Assembly: GCF_031877795.1 (NCBI RefSeq)
Contig: NC_133935.1
Span: 71,318,303 to 71,382,302 of the forward strand
Length of the DNA stretch: 64,000 bases
From: Strix aluco
Lineage: Eukaryota > Chordata > Aves > Strigiformes > Strigidae
Reading direction: 5' to 3'
Both the position numbers and the translations under genes were made by a program. The notes beneath the pieces were generated by a model. That model saw nothing but the letters and a program-made list of their open reading frames with translations, was not told where the DNA came from and ran no database searches. Below are positions 26,328 through 39,729 of the stretch, one piece after another; within the stretch, counting starts at the first letter, position 1; each line of letters begins with the position of its first letter.

Positions 26328-29006
26328 ATTCCTTGCTCCTCCTTTGGGCGGGCACTTGGACTCATTAGACTAATTAGGCATTATGCGCAGTTTATGCTTC
26401 TAGAATTCTCCTTGCTTTCGGTACATGCGCAATTTGTACCTTCAGGCTCTTCTGGAAATGAGTTGGTGGGCTTGGGGGTTGTTGGGGAGTTACTCCCCCC
26501 TCCCTGCTGGTGTGACTTTCCTTTTGGCACATGTGTTGTGAAAATGGCTTCTCTATTGGCTCTTCACAGAGTTGCTCAAGATAGGGAAGTTCAGCCTCTG
26601 AAAAGTGTGGTCTCACCTCCATGAGACCCCCTTCTCTTGCTGCACCTTCCTGCCATTACCTGCATTTCCACAGAAGCCATTTCCTTTATCAAAGTTCTTT
26701 ATTGGATGTTTGAGACATTAACTATGGTTTCATCAGACCATCACAACAGGTCCAGCGCACACTGCAGAGCCCAGCTGACCTTGTTCAGTTGCCTTAGAGC
26801 TACTTTTCCCTTCTCTCTGTCACTCGCTGTTGATACGTAGTACACCAAATAAATAGGGCTCTAGCTCTGAGACAAGTTCTCCTTTCTTGAGTACTGTTTT
26901 TTCTCTTTCAATGCACTCAGCAATATTCCCTACACTGCTGCCACTTCTTATTTCTCCAGCTGTCCTAACCTGCTACATGGAGTTGCAAATAATGAGCTGT
27001 ATTTCTGGAGTGCTGTGCATCTTATTAATTACCTATGTCTTGGAGTCAGAGAAAACATTCCTTTCCTGCTGGGCACAGCTGGAATTGAGAAAACTAAGAC
27101 TTCAAAATTTAACATTAAAGAGATAGTAGGAATAGTCATCTACTGCAGCTTAAGAAATATCTGCTGCAGATACAGGTTAAGAGGAGTAAGTGGACCTGGA
27201 TGCTCCAGTGGTACAGCTGACCGCTTGTGTTGCTTCCTAAGCATGGAAAGCCACAGTGCCCATGCAGTGTAGGTAGCGATGGCTGAGGTAGCACAGAACA
27301 GTCCAGTTTGGATAATAGATGCAATAATGCCCTCCATGTTCTTTGAACCTTAACTTTGATAAGCAGAAGATGGGAAAACACTGGTTTATCTACACTAAGT
27401 GGTAGGAGCATTTAAGCCCGCACTGGGCACAGTCTGAAGGATTTAGGAGAGGTATGTTCTTCAGAAGTCATAAATCAGTGTCACCCAAGAACTCCCACCT
27501 TGAATGTGAAAGTTCACATCCTGTCCCGTGACAGTTTAGAGGAAAAAAACAAACAAACCAAAAAAACCAATCCCAATATTTGCTGAAATAGTGAACATTC
27601 AACTTCATAAATTTAGTGCTAAATTTGATTTTTTTTTTCTTGTACATTTCTTTATTTGATGTTACCTAAATTATGCATCTAGGATTTCTTGAAAGTGTTA
27701 TTAATTCTTTCCAGAGAATAGTCTATTAAACAATCATTTTCATTTATCTTAATTTTGACCTTTCTTTCATACACTGTGACATCCTAACCAACACACCACA
27801 GCATATAGAACTCAGAACAGTATGAAACAAACTACAGAAAAAAAGGTTATTCAGAGTTCTAACTAGATATTTTGCATCTTAAAATGGATACTTTAAAAAA
27901 AAAAAATCTAAATAGGTTAAAGGTTAATTCCTCCTGCTATCAGCTAACATTCAGCAACTCAAGTGCATAGTGATTCTCAATTAGTATATATTTTTGATTC
28001 TTTGAAGCAAACATATAATGTATATATTCTTTGATTCAAATATACACTTTTTAATTCTTCATTTCAACTTAACATTCTCCCGTTAATCTTCTGAAGCCAT
28101 ACAGAAGTATGCTATTCTTACAATTAACTTCATATTCCCAGTAAGAACTTCATAGAAACACACCTTAACACTCTGAAAATGAAAGCTTGTGAAAAGTTGA
28201 TGGTCTTATAATTTCCCTTTCATGTTTTTCTTTTCATGACTACTGAAAAAGATTCCTGGACTCAGCATATTAAAATCACTAAAACGGCAATTAAAGTCCT
28301 TTTTCATCCAGTATGGATCTCTTCTTACACAAGTCATTAGCAACCTTAATTGCTAATCATAAAATATGTGGTTCTAAAGAACTATGTCAGAGAAGCTGTG
28401 CTCACTTAGCTGAAGAGAAGATTTATATCTTCATTTACACAGGTACAAAAATATATAAATTAATATGGTAAAAAAGTACATTAAAGTACATTAAAGGATC
28501 ACATCTTAGCTGATATTGTAGGTAGCTTTATGTCCTTGTTCTTGGATGAAAACAAAAACCAAAACCACAAGTAATTCTCACCCCTAAATCTTAAAACAGG
28601 AAACAAATTTGCATGTTATATCTTTTTCTTCATGAAACTTACTATCTACAACTTTATAAGATAAGGTTAAGGACATGGACTTAAAAACAAAGCAAGCATT
28701 GCCACAGAACCTAAAAGATGTTCAACTCCATAAACATCTTATTTTTGTAATACATTTTTATTCTGAACTGTCTCCAAATGCTTCAAAATTACATGCATGT
28801 GAAATAGAAGAGGTTAAGGTACTGATACAGAATATCCAATACTCAGAAAGAAGAAGCTATCTTACTTGAACACTGATCAGGACAGAACAGAATGGTCCTG
28901 AACTGATCTGGTTATACATTTTGCCATATTGTTTTATGAAATATTGCTAGATTGATGGTATTTGGAGATATGTGTACTTCTTATGCACCAAAATATAAAT
29001 CTTCAC

Positions 29007-29025
29007 AAATAAATAAATAAATAAA
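29007..29025. repeat. (AAAT)n microsatellite
   Basis: About five AAAT units in a row lie within the last intron. Confidence 0.85.
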
Positions 29026-32000
29026 AAGCCCAAGTATATCACTTGCTAGTAGCTCCAGGCAAAAAATAGCAAATAAAGGAACACTGATGCAAATATCCAG
29101 AGTATAAAAAGTCTTGAAGATCAGAAGTCATTCTATTAAAAAAAAATCCAAACAAAACCCATCCAAACATGGAAGCTGCTGTACCAATTAAGACTACAGC
29201 AATTATGGTAGAATTTCATTTCTGAAATGAATTGCCAATGAGTAAGTTACTACATTCTATCATTTTTTTCTGTAGTCACGCAAGATCAAAATATTTGTAC
29301 AGCAGATTCCAACAGAAAATTTACAATTCTGCCTCTCCATAAAGTCCATATGCTACCCACTCTTAGTTTGGTTTTCCTGACCATAATTTGGCAATGCATT
29401 TTAAATGGCACAGTTTGTAAAGCTCCAAAGTCACACATACTCCCCTCTCTACAATGACTTAAATTTTAACACTGTAGTATGAAAAGCTGAAAGCTCAGCA
29501 AAAAAGAAGGAAGAAAATCATAAAATACCAATTGAATATAATGAACCACAGGGACAAGAGTGTATCAAAACTTTATATATTTCAGACTTAAAGCAATTAG
29601 TATATTTTGACAAAAGTTATTTCACCCTGTAAATTGTTCTGAGTAAAATCTCATCTTGTTTTACAGAAAATATATATTAAGGATTGCTGATGCAAAATTG
29701 CCTGTATTATAACTTAAGTAGTACTGTCTGAGATTCATAAATTTTACATCCAATAAATACATCACAATGCAGCAGCTACTTAAACTAGTATATTTTCAGA
29801 AGTAAAAAAAATTCCTAAACATAATTCAAATGAAATATTGTCAGTATCCTAGGGATATAGGACTGAAAGAGGCCATTTCCATTATGTCGTTCAATCACCA
29901 ACATCACATGAAGCCATATATAGGTGTTTGGTTCTGAATAATAAAAGTTCCCCATTTGCCATGTCAAAACCCACAAAGCATTTATGCACCTCTAACAGAC
30001 TGAAGGATATCAATACAGAGAACCAACGACTTGGCAGTGGAAGAGCAGAACCAAGCCACCTTCATGAAGATATTGTAATTAAAGGAAAGGACAGATAAAG
30101 AACCTGCCCAAAGCCCTATGTCTCTACACTGGCAGGAAATCTGGTAACTGAAAATTTCCAAGTCAACCTGAGAAGCTTCACAAAAATCAATAACTAATCC
30201 AAAAGTCCCTTCAATTCTGAGGAGAACACCACTGTTCACATTAAGAAATCGCTTAAGCTTCCTTGGTGACCAACGCATGCAGGCACAAGAGCACAAAATA
30301 GGGGATCATACAAGCTGCACAGGTTCTCTCAATGTACAAAGACAACATCACCCCCAAATCTCTATCTATTTTGTGATGTCTTAAGCGAAAAATACACAAA
30401 AATGCATTTCCTTTGTAGCTCTTAGAAGAAATAATGCTTCAGTTGGAGAGAAGTTCCAAAAGTGCTTCCACAGACAATCAGACTGAAGCACTAATTCAAA
30501 TTAACACAACATAATTCAATTGTACCCTATAACCTAAAGAATAAAAATATTCTAAAACAGTATAAATACTGTGCAAGAAACGTGATTAACAACTGTGCTC
30601 AAGACATCTTTCAAACTGCTTGGGGACTACAAGAAGCCCAAAGCAGGATTAATCTTACTGTGTCACACAATAACATACATTTATCAAGCTTTGTCAGAAA
30701 ATATATACTGCTCTTTACCTCCTGATATTTTATACAAAAAGTGCTTCACTTTATCTAATGGTTTATAAATCAAAGTAGAACAATTTATATCTTTTTGATC
30801 ATTCACCAAAATTATGTTATGATTTAAATCTTTACCCCCATTACAAAATGATCCCAAAGCATTCTAGAAACTAATCATACTCCCTCTCAAGCTTTGTTTT
30901 ACAAGGTTAAGTAAACTACATTTTTTTAATACTCTCTGCTAGGGCCAGTTCTTCATTCCCTGGTCTACTGTTGTTGTTAAACATAATTCTGAAGAGATTA
31001 CACAAAAAACAAACACATAATTCTCATGCAAGTCCCAGAGAGATGCAATTTTTCAAAAGCATATAGACAAAGAATATATTACTGGGACCATGGAAAAATA
31101 ATTCTAAATTAAGTACATGGAAGCCCTAAGGTACATACAAATATCCTAAGGCCTTGGGATTCTAAGACAAAATACTAACACATTTTATTTATACAATATT
31201 TAATTGCCTTTCTTACATATCACTATACTGATAAAAATAGAAATCTACAAGTTCAGCTTTGGTCAACCAGAATTTGAGATCAAATTTCTATATAAGAAGA
31301 TGAACGCCTCAACTTTCATCAAAAATATGAGTTTGCAAACCAACAGCTGAATGCAGGATTTATTCTTTGCTTATCTACAAAAGAACAGCCTCCAGACACA
31401 AACATGAAAGAACTGAATGTCTTTTCAGTACAGTAGGCAACAATAGGTTGGGTTAATCTTTTCCGACTGCTGATTTTTAAGATTTCCAAAATTAAAGTCC
31501 TAAAAGCGCTTAGGCCATGAGTACCTCTTCTTGGTAATTCTAGTCCATACATGTAAGGAAATAAACAAGTTTATACTCTAAACCATCACAAAAATCTGCA
31601 CGTTGAAAGCAGTGGCCCCTGTCGTGGTATCAATACTCAACAAAGCAGTTTGTCAGAGGAGCACTCTGACAATTGCAAAGCAGCTCCAGATTGGTCATCA
31701 AAGATAAGCAAGTCAATATCCTTAATTTTCCACTACGTAAGGATAAATCTTACTAAAATCATGGAAAATCAATATGGAGAAATACTGTATTCATAAAAAT
31801 TATTTTAGCATGTGACAGATGCTAGTATTACATAAACTAAATATTAATAATAGCTTGCAGTATTTCTCCCAAGGTGTAGGGTTCTCACACCCATGTGGTT
31901 TTGTAAAAATTCAAATTACAGTGACAAAAGGCTTGTGGCCTCCAAATTCAGAGAAAAGCCTCAAAAAATCTGTCTGAAGTGATTACCTAAAGACTCAAAA

Positions 32001-33999
32001 CCACACATAAACCTAACGAGTTTTAAGGAAAGCTTTATATCCAAATTTATTTTCTTTGGAGAATTGGGCTTTTGACAAAATTATTTCTTTTATAAAACCA
32101 TACCTTGTGAATAAAATGCCATTTTGTTTAAATAAATGAACATGACCAAAAGGGGTTTAAGAGTTTGGCCAAAACTGTAAAACATTTCTAGTGGAAAAAC
32201 ACTTCAGTGATGCATTATGTGGTATAATGTAAGTGTTTGATGGGCTGGTTTGCCCACAGTGACTACATCTATCAACTGTTCCTTAGCAGGCAGATGAGAG
32301 GAGGAATTCCTGTATTTATCACAAAATCTCCAAGAGGAAACTATAACACAGTGTGGAAGATGTGGCCTTTTCTCACAGAAGAGAATAAAGACATAAACTA
32401 CATGAAATATGACTGTCAGAGGTATATACTGGTGGCAATTCTGGTTTTACTTTAATAGGCTTGTCTGCAAGCTGGCAATTCAGAGGCAGCTCCGTGCTAT
32501 GCCCTGTCATCTTTTCTTGGGGGCGGTAATCTTTAAGAAAGGACGTGGTAGAGAACAACAGCTATTAAGGATTTCAGATGTCCCTGTTTAACCTGTTGTC
32601 CTATGCAGATCAGCACCTGAAAGTAAACACATGTGTAAGAATTGTGATGAAAAAAATTCACACAAAGCTTTAGTGACTCAGTTCCTGAGGACTGGATGCA
32701 ACCATTGCTATTCATTCAGCTAACAGAAAGCAAATGCTACTGTGCAGAAAATGAATTAGGATGGGATAAATAGGAGCTCTTACTATATTTGCAAAGGGAT
32801 GTCCAATGCAAAAAACACTACAGAGAGCAAACAAGCTGTCATGAATAAAGATCTTGCTCTTTATGGCAGCTGTAAGAGCTAACTAGGAGGCTACGATGGC
32901 AATAGTAAATCTGCTATAATGGCATTTCTGGAAGAATTTTAAATCCAATTTGTTTACAAGTAGATGACAAAACAATAGGCATTTTAATTCTTGTTATTTT
33001 TACTGGTTGCAGTTGCAATGAGACAATTGTGTTGTAAGATAGCAAAATCTACATGCACCAGCATTTAGGAAACCATAGGAGAGAACAGAAGATTGAAAGA
33101 AAGAAAATTAATCCTCCTCCATCTGCTTGTCTCAAAGAAAGGCATATGTCACTTCATCCTATTATTCACCTCATACTCCAAAAGCTTTTAGTTTCTCTTT
33201 GTTCTCTTATCAGTAGTTTTGATTGAGTTTGGTAGTCAAGTGTACAGGCTCCTGTGATTTTAGTCTTCTCCAGGGTTACACACTGATAAGGCCAATAATT
33301 GACATTGTTATGCAGCAGTTTCTGCTGAAGAAATAAACATGGAAAGAAAACAGTTTTCTTTGTAGAGAGATGTCTCCAGTGACAGCTGTGAATTACTAAC
33401 TAAATGGAAGCCCTGCCAGTATATTTAGTTTAGCCGGTCACTTAAATTGCTCAGGAAGAACAACAGTTTTTTCTTTGTTCATGAAATCCCTTTTTATATT
33501 GAAATGGAGAAAACACAGAGATCCCTTTGTTGTATTTACTAAAAATAAATAAAAACATTGGTTGATGAGAGAAAAATAGCTTACAGTAATCAGAAAGTGC
33601 TTTTTCTGGAAACCTACAGGACAATAAAATCAGATTTTCATTGTGTGGAAGATTTGATTTAAAACTTGGATGGCAACAGCATCTCTGTAAAATACAAGCC
33701 ATAAAGCAAGGTTTACAATCTCTTCAGATTATACACCCTGCATCACATCCTTCCCTTCCTTTAGCAGCAGTCAGATCAAACACAACTCTTGACAACACGT
33801 GCAGATGAGAGGGGACCCCAATTTTACAAGGTGTTCCTCCCAGCCTGCTGGACCTGTATGGAGTCTGGTCTCAGCATACTTAAGAGCTGTAAAGTTGTGA
33901 ACAGAAAACATACCTATATTTCCCGTTACTTTATATAGGCTTCCAAGATAAGGAAGGACACAACTTAGTGGCAGAAAAAAATGAACCTGTTTCTAGAAT

Positions 34000-34076
34000 T
34001 CAATTATGTTATTGGTGACAAAATTTTCAATTATATTATTTGGTGACAAAAATTAAAAAAAAAAAAAAAATAAAAA
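34000..34076. repeat. Short tandem duplication ending in poly(A)
   Basis: CAATTATGTTATTGGTGACAA and a near copy CAATTATATTATTTGGTGACA lie about 28 bases apart and are followed by a long A run interrupted by a T. Borders are accurate to a few bases. Confidence 0.75.
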
Positions 34077-34464
34077 AAGCAGTGATTACTCAACAACTAT
34101 TGAAGCCTTTTTACACAAAACAGTGCTTTTTCTCTGCAACTAGGCTTTACAGAGACCCAAAATCTTAGACGTATACCTTACAATGGCAGTGTGGTTCTAA
34201 CCTTATGTGCTGCTTACATGTTAAGGATAACTAAAAATTACTAGATATCAAAACGTTTAAGAGGTAATTGTGTGAAGGCAAAAACATTATACATGTTTTA
34301 GAAATGAGGACTGCCATTTCAAAATTGTATTTTAAGGCCAATTCATTGTCTAATTGTTTTGACAGCTGTGAGAACTTCAGACATTTTCTGTATCTATACA
34401 CAATAGCAACCGTGTATGTCAGTGGGAGGATTATTTGTCAAATTCACAACACAAATTTGGGCCT

Positions 34465-35330
34465 GATTCCTAGAGTCATAGTTGCTAAAGCCAGGCAAGA
34501 TCATTACTTATCTTGGTCTGACCCCTTGTGTAGATAATAGGAACCAAACTTAAACCTTTTTTCTTTCAGGTTAAACATCAATTTGAAATCCTTAAGAGAT
34601 GCAGAATTTCATTACTTATTTTGTTAGTGTCTTAGGATTTTTCTCCTATGAAATTTCTTATATATTAATTCATCTATTGGTTTTCTGTTTGACAAAACTA
34701 TTTTGAGCACTTCAGTCATCCTCTTTGAGCCCTCTCTATGTCTTTGACTTCAGACATGAGAACTGGATGCAATATTACCAAAAAAACCCACCCCACTAAA
34801 AGGCAAAACAAGTTCTTATGTTCATTAATTTAAGTATCCAATTACTCCCATGTGCTACAGCATCATTCTGTAAGCTCATATAGTGAGCTTCAGCAATGCC
34901 CCCCAGGATCTCTTCAGAAGCCACACATCCTATGGTACAGTCTCTCACTCCAGAGACATGACCTATTCTACTTATCCTGTATTTGCAAAAATTTTTCATT
35001 TGACTATATCAAAATACAGCTTGCCTGAAGAGGTCAGCTGAACGAGTGATTCGAGACTGGTTTGTGTAACTAGTCTGTTCTCCTCACTTGGTCAGAATGG
35101 TAAATCTGCGTCATCCACATATTTTTCTTATCTGCTATTTTATTAGTGGAAATCCTGAATAAAATCATGCCAATTACTGACTCCCACAGAAGCTCACTAG
35201 ACAAACCTCCTCTTGAACAGAATTAATTAAAAAATATTTTTTTAGTCCTGCTGGTAGGACATCATATTATGCTTTTGTTGATTGATACAGTTAAATGCTT
35301 TTTAAAAGTAAAAAAAAAAAAAAAAAAGGA
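34465..35330 (-). mobile_element. Ancient amniote CR1 relic
   Basis: On the plus strand the copy opens at about 34,470 with AGAGTCATAGTTGCTAAAGC and a TCTTGGTCTGACCCCTTGTG block. This resembles the 3' end of the old CR1 group that is common in turtles and crocodilians. Further along, at about 35,100-35,210, blocks resembling the inverse of its ORF2 segment follow: TCATCCACATATTT, CCAATTACTGACTCCCACAG and CTCACTAGA. The order and orientation agree with one minus-strand element. Divergence is high and the middle part is poorly matched, so borders and continuity are uncertain. The match is from memory of the family, not from an alignment. Confidence 0.6.
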
Positions 35331-38300
35331 CCACAGTGTGAAATCATTATCTTGCACATTTACACATATCAACCAAATACATAGTATCACCAAAGAATAA
35401 AATCCAGTTTCACTGTCTTGTTTTTTATCTAATGTAGATTCATTTTTCAGGAACAAAGATAGAAATAGAAATGAAGCTGTTAGGAATGACAGTAGTGAAA
35501 AAAAGTTTCAAGTTGATAGTAAGAAAATTGGGTATGTAACTAGATAAATTATTAGAAAAATACTAAGTAAAACTGATAGAATTTAATACTTATAATTAAA
35601 ACTGTATCTTTATTATCTTCATGAACATAACAATATTTTCTTCCCACAGAGTCTTCTGAGATAGATAAAACAAAAATTGTCACAGATACAAGGAAGAACT
35701 TACATGTTACAGGCTTGCCATTAAAATTCATAAAAGAAAATAAAGACAAAGCTATTTTTGCAGACAATATTAATGACTATTACTATTATTAGCTGGACAC
35801 ATTGTGGTCACTAGAAAATTGCAGTCTCTTTACAGTATTATTCTCTGATACCTTGGAGCTTCCCTTTTTACAGTCTTCCTGAAAATTAGGAAAAGCCTTA
35901 GGATAGAACTCTCAAGCATACAATGATGTCTACCCATGAAGAGAACAAACCCATCGCTAAGATGAGTTATAATAAGCTGTGTTAGATACATTAACAAAAT
36001 GTAATTGAGTATTCAAAATCTTTATGGAAGCAAAAATAAATATCCAAGACTATCCAAATGGCTAAAAATATCCAAAATAATTTTAACTGTAGTGGATTTC
36101 CTTCTGAAAAGTAAAGAAAACATGAATAAAAGTAATAAAATGTCAAATTCTTTCATTACAGTTTCACATCATGACCTACACTGTATCACTTATTGGTAAG
36201 CAATCATGGTGCCACAAGGGAAATGATAACACGCTCAGCAAGACTGAAACAGGACGAGACAGCATCCTTGCAGCCCCAGCGAAGCATGAAGTCAGTCTAC
36301 TTATGATGACTGGAACCACTCCAACCCTAATGCTACCTCATTTACTTTCGAACATTCTGTTGAGATAGCAAAGTTGCAGTACGGATTTGGAAAGCCACAA
36401 CAGTCCGTTGCTGATTCATGCTGTTAAATCATGCTGTTAGTACATTATACTTATGCTGCTACCACACTACTTTATGATGGGAGACTTCATTATGGTCAGA
36501 GCTGGAGCAGATGATGAACTACATGTCAAGAAGAAACAACACTTGTTTGCCTGCATTAGAATATATAAAGTCTATACATCAGGTGAAATTAATTATAGTG
36601 ATAAAGAAGCATTACAAGTTTCAGATACAGTCACACAGAACTCTATTTCAATGATTAAACAAACATACAGGCATGTTTTGCCAAATGAAAGGTTTCGCTG
36701 TTAATCACATGGGGACAGCAGTTAAGTTGAGACTGCATCAGAGTTATTATTTTCCTATGATCCAAAGAGACTGTCTTTAGCTGTGTCCTTTATATCTTCA
36801 GGAATTCTGTGGTTTGGATTTTCTAGTGCTTCTTATGGTGCAGCTTCAGCAACTCTATTTAGCAACTATAATCAAATTATTTGAAAAAGATTCCTAGGAA
36901 CCTGAACAGCAGGGAAAGATAATTAATCATTCTCTTCTATAATTTCACCCTCTGGACTACTGACAAGATTTTATCAGAAAAGCCAAAACTTCAAAGCCTC
37001 TGGATTTTAATACCTGATCTGATGTCAAATGGGTGGCTCAGACCATTTCTAAAGAAAACACCTATGGATGTCATCTACGTAAGACACTGATAATATAACA
37101 CATAACTTCAAAAACTAAAAGAAATTGTTAAAAGTATATAACGTTTTGAAACTGGTACATCTTAGTCTAGTACCTAACTTGACTTCTAGCAGAGTGTCAA
37201 AATCCTTGCCTTGAGTATGATTATGCTTTTAATTCAGAGTGAATGGGCCAAGAAAGAGGACCCATACTAAAGTTCATCAGAGCATCAGCTGCAAACATGA
37301 CCCGTCTGCAGTTTAGACACACTGCGACAGCTACTTTTAGCTAGTCTTCTAACTGCAGCTGCTCTTTCAATGATTTTGACAATTAAACTGTCTCTTCTCC
37401 TCTGTCCCCTCCCTGTATCCAGGGTAAAAATTCTCTTATCACACACTACAAAAATTACTCTAAAATTTAGTATAAGCTTCCAGAAATATTACCAATACAC
37501 ACAAGTCAACATAGCATAATCTGGGATGTTGTATGATAGCGCCACTGCTCTTTTGCAAAACGGACTGAGACAAGGATGCTTTAGGTAGATATGTGTGAAA
37601 ATAATGCAAGTAATGTGAATCTTATTTTTGCACTAAATTTTATCATTTCAGTTAAAGGATCAGGGAGTTAGTTAGCAGGAAACTCTTTTACATTCACAAC
37701 ATGAGTGAATTTTAGTGATTAACTGTAGATTAAAACATACCTAATGAAAGCAAGGCCAAACACTACGGACTGATTTTTTAAAATATTCTTGTACTTCAGG
37801 TTTCACAAATATAAGCTAGTTAAGAGATGGAAGACATATTGCATTCAGTGCAGAGTGCTACTAATATCTTTGAAATCCCTTATACTCTTCAGCAGGTTTT
37901 TAATGGCGTATGTAACGTCAGTAATGAGAAAGCACAGAATTCAACTGAGTTCTTAGATATTTTGAGTCAGAGATTAACTGTTTATCTTCTTCTGTGAAAA
38001 TAAAGATTGACTATATACAATCATATGAAGAAAAATGTAGAAATGGGCATTACAAAATAAATGTTAAAACACATTCCAATTTCATGTTTCCAGCATTAGT
38101 CATTTTCTCTTGGTCAACTTTCTCAATTCTGTTGGTATTCATCTCCATTACTCTTAGCTGAATTAGTTTCAGTATAATTTGTAGACACACTGATAGTCTG
38201 GCATTACTTTTCTACAGTAAATGTCCTCTATTATGTAGATATTTTTATCCTAAGGCTCGAATTAAGACAGGCAACTTTACTGAAGACAAAATATGGTAAT

Positions 38301-39692
38301 TCTGCAATAAAGACAAACTCAATGTTTACTCTGAGAAAGAAGTAATTATGATGAAGCCATTCAAGATACAGCACAATTGTAATGAAATCTGGACTGATAA
38401 GAACATCCAATGGGATTTGCAAGAATCAAAAATCCCCTCCAGCTCCAAGAAGTGTACTGTTCTTTTAAAAGGTGATAATTCAAACGTCACGGAAAGTTAC
38501 ACATTATGTGCTGTTTCAATGCACAAATCATAGTTGGAAGGTATATAGATGAATACATTAAAAAGGACAGTTGTTTTTTTTACCAAATAGATAGCATAGG
38601 CAACCTTTTCTGGTTTGGATGGTTTTGGTTGGGTTTTGTTGTGGGGTTTTTTTAACATGAATAGAGATTTTATACCTTTGAAGTTTTGCCAGTCCTAAAA
38701 TTTCTGATTGCAATTTCATTTTCTGTTGGTAGAAAGTCTTATCTGGTTTTGATGTTCACTTAAGATCAGCTAAGAACAGCATATCCAGAATGAAACAGCG
38801 CTTTAAAAACAGGGATGATACCAGAATAAGGATGTAAAAACCTCAGCTCAGCTTTTCCATCTCTATTTCTGCCAGAATTTTATTATGCAGTATTAACAAT
38901 GATATGTGTTAGCCTCAACTATAAAATAGAAAGAGAAAAACCTTCACATCTTGGTAAAACACTCTGCAAATTATACTTGAATTGCTCTGCATATTTGCAA
39001 AACATTGTTGGTTTTGAAGCCTATTTATTGAACTTATATATTATTGATTCTTAATGTGCCCAAGTGAATATGCTTTGAAAAGAAGTATGACTGTATTTAT
39101 GTAACAGCAGCATGCATCTGGATCCCTGAGGTCCTACTCAAAATATTCAAAAGACTATGCCTTTTTTCTCTCCTTGTACAATTTAACTCTTTGAGAGTAG
39201 CTTTTAGTAAAAGTGGTGAGTTGAATTTGTCAAATAACTCAACTGAAGCCAAAACTGAATTATTATTCTGGTTCACTTAAAGCGATCCAAAGACCTGGAG
39301 GATTATCAAGGATCTACTTTATGGATAAGTGAACAAAAATCAGTCCTTATTCTTGCATCTTTCCTGAAGGCTTATTAAACAAATTATTTTCTTCATACCC
39401 GTTGTATTTTATGTATATACTTTTCATCATATTCTTTTTTTCTAGAATAAAGGAAATAGAATTCTATTGCAGTTCTGACATACAATGTGATTTTTAGATG
39501 CAATCAGAACTAAACCATTCCAGCTTCTCACTTACATATAATTACAAAATTGTGTCAAAACCATAATTTTAAAAGTTTAGTAAGTTATTTAAATAAACTT
39601 ATTGACACAATGACTAGATTTGTTAGAGACTGTCAAGAGTCCTCTGTCCCTAAAGAGGTTTTGTTTTCCTCTTCATGTGTGATTAAAGAGTC

Positions 39693-39729
39693 GGGGGGGG
39701 TGGGGGGTGGGGGTGGGGGGTGGCGGGGG
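39693..39729. repeat. G-run block with quadruplex potential (plus strand)
   Basis: The plus strand carries runs of 8, 6, 5, 6, 2 and 5 G separated by single T or C bases. Four or more runs of at least three G with one-base loops fit the G-quadruplex rule. In the direction of TBC1D22A transcription the strand is C-rich. Confidence 0.85.

Larger units (their letters stand above)
25903..26745 (-). mobile_element. Solo LTR of an endogenous retrovirus, with target duplication
   Basis: The 843-bp block starts TGTCGTGTCC and ends CCATCACA on the plus strand, so on the minus strand it begins TG and ends CA. It is flanked by the same five bases, ACAGG, at 25,898-25,902 and 26,746-26,750, as a retroviral integration leaves. 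On the minus strand a TATAAA box lies at 26,322-26,327 and an AATAAA signal at 26,007-26,012, in the order expected for U3, R and U5. No internal retroviral genes are present, so it is a solo LTR. The block is GC-richer than its surroundings. The family was not identified. The 164-codon plus-strand frame inside it is a chance frame. Confidence 0.82.

Noticed and set aside
26130..26624. 164-codon plus-strand open frame, the longest in the window
   Set aside because: It lies wholly inside the solo LTR and runs antisense to the LTR promoter. It has no domain-like composition and is a chance frame in GC-richer repeat DNA.
29982..30296. 104-codon minus-strand frame in gene-sense direction, considered as an extra exon
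   Set aside because: No TBC1D22A-like sequence. The two exons found already join in phase in the order expected for the family, leaving no missing segment.
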